NCBI GenBank assembly: GCA_903851465.1
Contig: CAINOI010000013.1
Location: forward strand, 1-64,000
Length of the DNA stretch: 64,000 nt
From: an uncultured Bacteroidota bacterium
GTDB taxonomy: Bacteria; Bacteroidota; Bacteroidia; Chitinophagales; Chitinophagaceae
Reading direction: 5' to 3'
The notes under the pieces were generated by a model that worked only from the letters and a program-made list of their open reading frames with translations, ran no database searches and was not told where the DNA came from. Each line of letters begins with the position of its first letter. The first letter of the stretch is position 1. A program made the position numbers and the translations under genes. Of this stretch, positions 55,211 through 62,355 are shown one piece after another.

Positions 55211-56089
55211 TTAAATCTCTTGTAAAAAGGCAATGGTCTCGGACAAGCTTCGCTTCAAATGGATATTTGGAGAGATTTTACCCTTGTACTCTTGGATCAA
55301 TTGACCTGATAAAATGATAGGAATCTGCTGATTGATGGTCGCTAAATTGGTAAAGAATTTATCCAATTTAAAGTTTCTAGCAGGCATTGTAATATGACAG
55401 TATAAATAATCGACTTTTTTGAATTCAGTTAAGTATTTCAAGTCAACCATTGGTACATTGGTACCTAAATAATCTACATAAATACCTTTTTGTTTCAATA
55501 GGAAATGCACATACAATAAACCCAATTCGTGGTATTCGCCCTCTGGAAGGAATAATACGATTCTCTTAGTATAATTTAACAATGGCGTTAGACGTTCAAT
55601 CCCTAAAATGATTTTTTGACGTACAATATTGGTAGCCAAGTGTTCTTGTGCAGGGTTGATATGATTGGTTACCCAAAGAATACCTACACGCTCCAAATAA
55701 GGGAAGATGATTTCGTTGATTGCTTTTTCAATCCCTTTTTGTCCGATGTATAAATCTAATTGGCGTTCAAAAGCAACCATATTTAAGCTCACCATTTCTT
55801 TGATTAAGGCATTCACCACGCGCTCTTTTTGAGCATCTAGTTGGCTTAAGGCCATGATCTTTTCTTCCATTTGCTCAGAAGACATCTTGTCTATATGAGA
55901 AATCTTAAAACCGTATTTATTTAATAAGGAAACGTTTAAAATCACCTTCAATTCATCTGCAGAATAAGACCTGATATTGGTCTCGGTTCTTTGAGGTTGC
56001 AAAAAATTATAGCGCTGCTCCCATATACGAATGGTGTGCGCTTTAATTCCAGAAATTTTCTCTAAATCCTTGATTGTATAAGATGACAT
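55211..56089 (-). CDS. MerR-type regulator with B12-binding domain (LitR/CarH family)
   Basis: In this family adenosylcobalamin holds a DNA-bound tetramer that light breaks apart, releasing carotenoid genes. The 292 residues have the MerR helix-turn-helix (1-70, TIKDLEKISGIKAHTIRIWEQRY), the helical B12-capping domain with the W-x9-EH motif (Trp139, Glu149-His150) and a Rossmann B12 domain with the ExHxxG ligand motif (Glu185, His187, Gly190). The histidine that follows Trp in Thermus CarH is Val140 here. It lies upstream of the sigma/crt operon, on the same strand. Confidence 0.9.
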   Translation of the reverse strand: MSSYTIKDLEKISGIKAHTIRIWEQRYNFLQPQRTETNIRSYSADELKVILNVSLLNKYGFKISHIDKMSSEQMEEKIMALSQLDAQKERVVNALIKEMVSLNMVAFERQLDLYIGQKGIEKAINEIIFPYLERVGILWVTNHINPAQEHLATNIVRQKIILGIERLTPLLNYTKRIVLFLPEGEYHELGLLYVHFLLKQKGIYVDYLGTNVPMVDLKYLTEFKKVDYLYCHITMPARNFKLDKFFTNLATINQQIPIILSGQLIQEYKGKISPNIHLKRSLSETIAFLQEI

Positions 56090-56136
56090 ACTACAAAAAC
56101 AACAATCTTGCGGAATAGTTCAATCTAAATTGAAAT

Positions 56137-56155
56137 AAGTATTTTAAAATTACTT
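56137..56155. repeat. AT-rich near-palindrome upstream of the LitR/CarH gene
   Basis: AAGTATTTTAAAATTACTT is a 19-bp sequence that reads almost the same on both strands (one unmatched position pair). It lies 48 bp upstream of the regulator's ATG in the rfbA-regulator gap. It could be a promoter-region operator, but it does not share the TGTTTAA half-site. Confidence 0.35.
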
Positions 56156-56199
56156 TTGTCTAACTATTAAAGTTTTTTATAACTTTTAAGTAAACAAAA

Positions 56200-57060
56200 C
56201 TACTTTTTCAACCCTCGTAGGTATTCCCCATAGCCACTTTTGGCGTATTTATCGGCTAAAACCAATAATTGTGCTTTGTCAATAAAGCCCATTCTAAAAG
56301 CCACTTCCTCTATGCAGCCTATCTTTTGACTTTGACGCTTCTCAATGACTCTAACAAATTCACAAGCATCCGCCAAGGATTCAAACGTGCCTGTATCCAA
56401 CCAAGCGGTACCTCTATTCATAATACCTACTTGTAATTGCTTTCGTTCTAGGTAAACTTTATTGACATCTGTAATTTCGTATTCGCCTCTTGGTGATGCA
56501 GGTATATTCTTCGCAATTTCAACCACATCGTTATCATAAAAATATAAACCAGGCACTGCGTAATTGGACTTAGGTGCTTTAGGTTTTTCTTCTAATGACA
56601 AGGCATTGTTATTTTCGTCAAACTCCACTACACCATATCTTTCTGGATCATTTACTTCGTAAGCAAATACCGCTGCACCTTCTACATCGTTGAATGATTG
56701 TACTAGTTTACTAAATCCTGCGCCATAAAAAATATTGTCTCCTAGTACCAACGCCACTTTATCTTTTCCAACAAAATCAGCACCTATTACAAAAGCTTGC
56801 GCTAGTCCATTTGGAACTGCTTGTACGGCATAACTAAATTGGCATCCTATTTCTGCACCATCTCCTAGTAATCTTTTAAACTGATCATTGTCTTCGGGTG
56901 TAGTGATTATCAATACTTCCTTGATACCTGCTAACATCAGTACAGACAATGGATAATAGATCATTGGCTTATCGTAGATAGGCATTAATTGCTTACTGAT
57001 ACCTTTGGTAATTGGATACAATCTTGTACCTGATCCACCTGCTAAAATAATTCCCTTCAT
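56200..57060 (-). CDS. rfbA: Glucose-1-phosphate thymidylyltransferase
   Basis: RfbA makes dTDP-glucose from glucose-1-phosphate and dTTP. The 286 residues carry the family motif [52 protein letters not shown] and the sugar-site segment [10 protein letters not shown] with [21 protein letters not shown]. The length matches the RmlA short form. It ends the operon rfbB-rfbC-rfbA, 15 nt after rfbC. Confidence 0.96.
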   Translation of the reverse strand: MKGIILAGGSGTRLYPITKGISKQLMPIYDKPMIYYPLSVLMLAGIKEVLIITTPEDNDQFKRLLGDGAEIGCQFSYAVQAVPNGLAQAFVIGADFVGKDKVALVLGDNIFYGAGFSKLVQSFNDVEGAAVFAYEVNDPERYGVVEFDENNNALSLEEKPKAPKSNYAVPGLYFYDNDVVEIAKNIPASPRGEYEITDVNKVYLERKQLQVGIMNRGTAWLDTGTFESLADACEFVRVIEKRQSQKIGCIEEVAFRMGFIDKAQLLVLADKYAKSGYGEYLRGLKK

Positions 57061-57075
57061 AAGTATTTTTTTATT

Positions 57076-57627
57076 TTATAAAGAAGCCGCGTACTGCGCG
57101 AAGCTGCCTAATGTTTTGTCTTTTTCTGAAAATATCAATTCTGAAGTTGGTAATTGCCAATCAATATTTAAATCTGCATCGTTGTACATAATGCCCACTT
57201 CATTACCCGGCTCGTAAAACTTATCTACTTTATAAAAGAAAGTAGCATACTCACTTAACACCACAAATCCATGTGCAAATCCTGCTGGTACAAAAAATTG
57301 TTTACGGTTATCCGCTGTTAATTCAATGGCATAATGTTGTCCAAAACTTGGAGAGCCTTTTCTTAAATCCACAGCCACATCTAACACAGCACCTTCTAAT
57401 ACTCTAACCAATTTTGCTTGCGCTGCAGCACCTTTTTGCATGTGCAATCCTCTTAACACGCCTTTTGTTGATCTAGATTGATTGTCTTGTACAAACTCAA
57501 TGTCTAATCCTGTTGCGGCCTTAAAGTCCCTACTGTTATAGGTTTCAATAAAATAACCACGCGCATCGCCATGCACTTTTTCGTGTATAATAAAACAATC
57601 TTTCAATGGGGTCTGTTCTATAGTCAT
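57076..57627 (-). CDS. rfbC: dTDP-4-dehydrorhamnose 3,5-epimerase
   Basis: RfbC epimerises dTDP-4-keto-6-deoxyglucose at C3 and C5. The cupin of 183 residues shows the catalytic-His segment (VLRGLHMQKGAAAQAKLVRVLEGAVLDVAVDLRKGSP) and FVPAGFAHGFVVLSE, as in RmlC. Its ATG overlaps the rfbB stop by one base (TAATG), a sign of coupled translation. Confidence 0.95.
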   Translation of the reverse strand: MTIEQTPLKDCFIIHEKVHGDARGYFIETYNSRDFKAATGLDIEFVQDNQSRSTKGVLRGLHMQKGAAAQAKLVRVLEGAVLDVAVDLRKGSPSFGQHYAIELTADNRKQFFVPAGFAHGFVVLSEYATFFYKVDKFYEPGNEVGIMYNDADLNIDWQLPTSELIFSEKDKTLGSFAQYAASL

Positions 57628-58721
57628 TATCTGTTCGTATACATTTCGTTATAGTATTGTTGGTAGGCACCGCTCGTCACATTGGTCAACCACTCCTCGT
57701 TGGTCAAATACCAGTCAATCGTTTCGGCTAAGCCTTGTTCAAAAGTAACAGAAGGACTCCATCCTAATTCCTTGTTTAATTTTGTGGCGTCAATCGCATA
57801 ACGACGATCATGACCTGGACGATCTTTCACATAAGTGATCAAGCTTTCACTCTCTCCTTTTGCTCGACCCAACTTTTCATCCATCTGCGTGCACAATAAT
57901 TTCACTAGATCAATATTCGTCCATTCATTAAATCCTCCAATATTATAAGTGTCTGCGCGTTTGCCTTGGTGGAACACTAAATCAATTGCTCTGGCATGGT
58001 CTTTTACAAATAACCAATCACGCGTGTATAAACCATCTCCATAAACAGGTAATGGTTTTTTAGTGATGATATTATGAATGAATAAAGGAATCAATTTCTC
58101 TGGAAAATGGTTCGGACCATAGTTATTAGAACAGTTAGAAATCACGGTTGGTAAATGATAGGTCTCCCCATATGCTCTTACAAAATGGTCGCTCGCTGCT
58201 TTACTTGCAGAATACGGTGAATTTGGATCATACGGCGTGGTCTCAGTAAACAAACCTTCCTTACCTAAGCTTCCATACACTTCGTCTGTAGAAACATGGT
58301 AAAACAAATGATTTCTTTGACTATCCCAAGATCCATCATGCGCATTTTCATAACTCAAATCATCCTTCCAATATTCCTTCGCGGTATTTAATAAGTTCAC
58401 CGTACCAATCACATTCGTGTACACAAAATCCAATGGTGAAACAATACTTCTATCCACATGCGATTCTGCTGCTAAATGGATGACATCTGTGATAGCATGT
58501 TTTGTGAAAATTTCTTTCAATGCAGCAGCATCTAAAATATCAGCTTTTACAAAATGATAGTTCGCAGCATGCTCGATATCCTTTAAATTCTCTAGGTTGC
58601 CTGCATAGGTCAATGCATCTAAATTAAAAATCTGATATTCAGGGTATTTATTGACAAACAAACGCACCACGTGCGATCCAATAAAGCCTGCTCCTCCCGT
58701 AATTAAAATGTTCTTTTTCAT
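57627..58721 (-). CDS. rfbB: dTDP-glucose 4,6-dehydratase
   Basis: RfbB converts dTDP-glucose to dTDP-4-keto-6-deoxyglucose. The start is ATG 58721 (MKKNILITGGAGFIGSHVV, 364 aa); the ORF-track TTG adds two residues. Motifs are the NAD site GGAGFIGSH, the active-site STDEVYGSL, the YSASKAASDH catalytic Tyr-Lys and NNYGPNHFPEKLIPL. It is first in rfbB-rfbC-rfbA. rfbD is missing here, so the final sugar (rhamnose or another 6-deoxyhexose) is not settled. Confidence 0.96.
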   Translation of the reverse strand: MKKNILITGGAGFIGSHVVRLFVNKYPEYQIFNLDALTYAGNLENLKDIEHAANYHFVKADILDAAALKEIFTKHAITDVIHLAAESHVDRSIVSPLDFVYTNVIGTVNLLNTAKEYWKDDLSYENAHDGSWDSQRNHLFYHVSTDEVYGSLGKEGLFTETTPYDPNSPYSASKAASDHFVRAYGETYHLPTVISNCSNNYGPNHFPEKLIPLFIHNIITKKPLPVYGDGLYTRDWLFVKDHARAIDLVFHQGKRADTYNIGGFNEWTNIDLVKLLCTQMDEKLGRAKGESESLITYVKDRPGHDRRYAIDATKLNKELGWSPSVTFEQGLAETIDWYLTNEEWLTNVTSGAYQQYYNEMYTNR

Positions 58722-58737
58722 GGTCAATTATGAGGCA

Positions 58738-58770
58738 CAAAGATATTAATAACGACATATATATCAGAAA
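58738..58770 (-). promoter_or_regulatory. Bacteroidota-type promoter of rfbBCA
   Basis: On the minus strand TTTC (58767-58770), 21 nt, then TATCTTTG (58738-58745): an exact -7 box and a one-mismatch -33 box at proper spacing. The -7 box ends 16 nt before the rfbB ATG. Confidence 0.65.
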
Positions 58771-58837
58771 GTAATTTGACCTTAAATGGTGCATTAACCC
58801 AAGATTCTTACTACATTTAAATACTAAAGTGGACAAT

Positions 58838-59995
58838 ATGATACAAAAGGAAAGATATTATGCATTGGATGTTTTTAGAGGGGCAACCGTGGCCTTAATG
58901 ATTCTTGTAAACAACCCTGGTTCTTGGGGACATATTTTTAGTCCCTTAGCGCATGCTAGTTGGCATGGCTGCACACCTACAGACTTGGTTTTCCCGTTCT
59001 TTTTATTTGCAGTTGGTAACGCTATGGCTTTTGTGATGCCAAAATTTGAAAAAGGCACCCCGACTGATTTTTGGAAAAAAGTAGTTAAGCGAACGGCTAT
59101 GATTTTCTTAATTGGGTTGTTTTTAAATTGGAGTCCCTTTGTAAAATGGTCTGATGGACATTTAGTGGCAAAGACTTGGGAGAATATTCGCATTTTAGGC
59201 GTCTTACAAAGAATCGCTATCTGTTATTTTTTCGCATCCATCATTGTGTATTATGGTAAATCTAAATTGGCTTTTTATATTGGTGGGCTTATGCTGATTG
59301 CCTATTGGATGTTGTGTTTTTTATTAGGCACCCAAGGGCACCCTTATAGCTTGTCTGGATTTTTTGGCAATGCAATAGATCAAACTATTTTAGGCGTGAA
59401 CCATATCTACAAAGGCGAGGGCGTACCCTTTGATCCAGAAGGATTGATTAGCACCATTCCTGCCATTGTACAAGTGATTTTTGGATTTTTAGTGGGCGAA
59501 TACATTCAAGCAAAAGGCAAGAGTTTTGAAATGCTTGCACAATTATTACTAGCTGGTGTGGTATTGGTTTTAGCAGGATACATTTGGGATTTTAGTTTTC
59601 CTATCAATAAAAAAATATGGACCAGTAGTTATGTCTTGTATACTTCTGGCTTAGCAATCATTACTATTAGTGTACTCATTTATTTATTAGAATTTAAAAA
59701 CAGCAAAGGTAGATGGAGCCATTTCTTTGATGTATTTGGCAAGAACCCTTTATTCATTTTTGTACTCAGTGGATTTTTGCCAAGAGTATTGGCCTTATTA
59801 AGATGGGTCGACCATACAGATGAAAAAGGGGAACCAGTGTATACATCTTCCCTACCTTGGTTTTACCAACATATTTGTAAAGACATTTCAAGTGATTTAA
59901 GAGTAGGCTCTTTTGTATATGCCATCTGCTTTATTGCTTTCTTTGCAGTACTTGCAAACATCTTAGACAAGAAAAAAATATACATTAAAGTATAA
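58838..59995 (+). CDS. DUF5009/HGSNAT-like membrane acyltransferase
   Basis: I start at ATG 58838 (MIQKERYYALDVFRGATVALMILVNNPGSW, 385 aa); an upstream GTG would add three residues. The protein has about ten membrane helices and the family hallmarks LDVFRGATVA, an active-site-like His in HASWHGCTPTDLVFPFFLFAVG, and a C-terminal GKNPLFIFVLSG. Relatives include heparan-alpha-glucosaminide N-acetyltransferase, which acetylates amino sugars across a membrane. Its location next to MurU- and AmgK-like genes is suggestive of amino-sugar work, but the substrate is unproven. Confidence 0.85.
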   Translation: MIQKERYYALDVFRGATVALMILVNNPGSWGHIFSPLAHASWHGCTPTDLVFPFFLFAVGNAMAFVMPKFEKGTPTDFWKKVVKRTAMIFLIGLFLNWSPFVKWSDGHLVAKTWENIRILGVLQRIAICYFFASIIVYYGKSKLAFYIGGLMLIAYWMLCFLLGTQGHPYSLSGFFGNAIDQTILGVNHIYKGEGVPFDPEGLISTIPAIVQVIFGFLVGEYIQAKGKSFEMLAQLLLAGVVLVLAGYIWDFSFPINKKIWTSSYVLYTSGLAIITISVLIYLLEFKNSKGRWSHFFDVFGKNPLFIFVLSGFLPRVLALLRWVDHTDEKGEPVYTSSLPWFYQHICKDISSDLRVGSFVYAICFIAFFAVLANILDKKKIYIKV

Positions 59996-60065
59996 GAGAC
60001 CGATTAGTCTATAGATAAAAAAGGAAGAAAGGAAAAAATAATTAACCCTTAAGCTCCTTCAGCAA

Positions 60066-60809
60066 TTACTTAAAAAGCCCTGTTGCTTTTTCTAAACTTT
60101 CTGGTTTGCCTACATCTAGTAATAAGCCATCACTATGGTCATAAAAATGGATAGCATAATGTTGTGCAATTTGCAAATAAGCATCGATCAGAGAAAACTT
60201 ACCTTGCAGACTCAATGCTTCAAAAAAATTAGCATGTACAATTTGCACGCCACTAAATGCTTTAGGAACAGCCATCGCAGAGTCTTTTAGAGGATTGGCC
60301 CATTTTTCCTCATTGGTTGTATTGTTCCTCCAGCCACACAATGTGCCAGCTGTATTGAAAATTAAATTTCTGCTTGTAGTTCGATTGGTCACTGCTAAAG
60401 TTGCCACCATTTCTCCTTCGGATAAAGCATCAAAAGCTTTATCTGCTTCAAGCATCTTTCCTAAATCTAAATCGGTTAAGATATCTGCATTCATCACCAA
60501 CCATTTTGCCTCGTTCTCAAAATGCGCTTTCGCTCTTAACAATCCACCACCCGTTTCAAGCACTTCATCCGACTCGTCCGAAATAATTACATCAGATCCC
60601 CAGCCTTTATTTTTTTGAATGGTATCAATAATTTGATCTGCAAAATGGTGCACATTCACCACTACTTCGTAGATGCCATAATCTTGTAGGTACTCAATAT
60701 TTCGTTGTAGTAAAGACTTGCCATTCACAATCGCCAATGCCTTAGGATGATTGTCTGTAAAGGGCTTCAGCCTAGTCCCTAATCCTGCAGCTAAAATCAT
60801 TGCCTTCAT
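60066..60809 (-). CDS. MurU-like sugar-1-phosphate nucleotidyltransferase
   Basis: The 247 residues show the NTP-transferase start (MKAMILAAGLGTRLKPFTDNHPKALAIVNGKSLL), VVNVHHFADQI, the sugar-site ETGGGLLRAKAHF and the metal Asp in LVMNADILTDLDLG. This matches MurU, which turns MurNAc-1-phosphate into UDP-MurNAc, and also the mannose-1-phosphate guanylyltransferases. The companion AmgK-like kinase 7 nt upstream favours MurU. Most MurU proteins are of similar length, so this is complete. The gene is convergent with the DUF5009 gene, 70 nt apart. Confidence 0.86.
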   Translation of the reverse strand: MKAMILAAGLGTRLKPFTDNHPKALAIVNGKSLLQRNIEYLQDYGIYEVVVNVHHFADQIIDTIQKNKGWGSDVIISDESDEVLETGGGLLRAKAHFENEAKWLVMNADILTDLDLGKMLEADKAFDALSEGEMVATLAVTNRTTSRNLIFNTAGTLCGWRNNTTNEEKWANPLKDSAMAVPKAFSGVQIVHANFFEALSLQGKFSLIDAYLQIAQHYAIHFYDHSDGLLLDVGKPESLEKATGLFK

Positions 60810-60816
60810 AAGAAAA

Positions 60817-62256
60817 TTATTTAACCCAATTGGTTTGATTGGTATGCGCTAAAACGACCTTCACTTTAAACTTATTTTTTAAATGCCTTGCAGTTTGTTC
60901 TGCAGCAAACACACTTCGGTGTTGACCACCCGTACATCCAAAATTAATTTGCAAGGATTCAAAATCTCTAGATAAATAATTTTCAACTGTAATGTCAATT
61001 AAATCCCAAACACTATTTAAAAAAGTATTCATCTTCGTTTTCTGTTCTAAAAAATCTTTCACTGGCTTATCCAATCCAGAAAGTTTTTTATAATCGTCGA
61101 ATCTACCAGGATTTAAAATACCACGCATATCAAAAATGAATCCACCTCCATTTTCTGATGCGTCCGAAGGCAAGCCTTTTTTATAACTAAAACTATTGAT
61201 GGTAATCACCAATGGTGTTTTTTCAGTGGCTTGCAAAGGCGTAAATCTGTTCAACACTTCTTCGCCCACCATCCAGTTTAAAATACCTGCAAAAACTGGC
61301 GTGTCTTTATCTAAAGTATAGACTTCTAAAAAGTTTTTTAAATTGTTCAACCCCAATGGTATGCTGGTTAAGAAATGCGCTTTACGTTCAAATAAACCCC
61401 TGAATCCATATGCGCCCAATACCTGCAACAATCTTAATAAAACAAAACCATGGTATTGTTTTTTAAATAACGCAACATCAATCGTCTCTCCTAAAACATG
61501 TTCTGCTTCCTTGATGTAGTCATTCAATAAACGGTCTTTCCATTCATTGGATAATTCCGCCTTCGCTTGCCATAATAAGGAGGCCACATCGTATGGCATA
61601 CCGCCCTTCATCCCGCCTTGGAAATCTATAAAAAATACTTCATCGTTTTTAACTACAATATTTCTGCTCTGAAAATCACGGAACATAAAATAATTAAAAT
61701 GACTATCAGATAATTGATCGCTTAATAATTCAAACTCATCAATCAATGCCTGTTTATCATAAGGATATTGTAAAGTATCTAAGAAATAGTATTTGTAATA
61801 AAGCAAGTCCGTTAGTACCGCATGTTTGCCAAATGTTTTTGATGTAAGGCATTTTGAATAATCCAACCCCTCACTGCCTTTGACTTGTAATTGCACCAAT
61901 GCTTTTAAACTCTTTTGAAATAACTGATACACCCTTTCGGTCTTACCTTCTCTTTCTAATACATCTAATAAAGAATCAGCACCAAGATCTTCTTGTAAAT
62001 AAATTTTTTGATCTGCACTTACAGCCAAGACTTTTGGTACAGGTAATCCTTTTGAATGAAAATGCTGCGCAAAATAAATGAAGGTTTCGTTCTCTTTAAT
62101 GTTCAAATTGTAAGTTGCGATATAAGAATGAGCACCTTCTTTAATTCTAAAATAGATTCGATCACCCCCACTTTGCGGGATTTTTTCAATGTGCTCCCAG
62201 TCCTTACCTGCGTAGGATAAAAATATATTTTTGATCGATTCCAATATTGCTTCCAT
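60817..62256 (-). CDS. AmgK-like sugar kinase fused to a RapZ C-terminal domain
   Basis: This 479-residue protein has two domains. Residues 1-330 resemble the aminoglycoside-phosphotransferase-fold kinase AmgK (phosphorylates anomeric MurNAc/GlcNAc): Asp194 and Asn199 in FRDFQSRN, metal Asp211 in IDFQGGMKGGMPYDVASLL. Residues 345-479 match the C-terminal half of RapZ: FIFDMRGILNPG (376-385), GLDKPVKDFL and FGCTGGQHRSVFAAEQTARHL (439-459). The RapZ N-terminal ATPase is absent. In RapZ this half binds glucosamine-6-phosphate and RNA. The MurU-like gene follows by 7 nt. Sensing or allosteric control of recycling is inference. Confidence 0.88.
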   Translation of the reverse strand: MEAILESIKNIFLSYAGKDWEHIEKIPQSGGDRIYFRIKEGAHSYIATYNLNIKENETFIYFAQHFHSKGLPVPKVLAVSADQKIYLQEDLGADSLLDVLEREGKTERVYQLFQKSLKALVQLQVKGSEGLDYSKCLTSKTFGKHAVLTDLLYYKYYFLDTLQYPYDKQALIDEFELLSDQLSDSHFNYFMFRDFQSRNIVVKNDEVFFIDFQGGMKGGMPYDVASLLWQAKAELSNEWKDRLLNDYIKEAEHVLGETIDVALFKKQYHGFVLLRLLQVLGAYGFRGLFERKAHFLTSIPLGLNNLKNFLEVYTLDKDTPVFAGILNWMVGEEVLNRFTPLQATEKTPLVITINSFSYKKGLPSDASENGGGFIFDMRGILNPGRFDDYKKLSGLDKPVKDFLEQKTKMNTFLNSVWDLIDITVENYLSRDFESLQINFGCTGGQHRSVFAAEQTARHLKNKFKVKVVLAHTNQTNWVK

Positions 62257-62355
62257 GAACTTTGAATAGGGGTTTTAACAGCTCTAAAAGTAATTAAATA
62301 AATTTAGCTAACGAAAAAACTAAAAAAAGTGGTAAATTCAATCAAATTAACCCCT

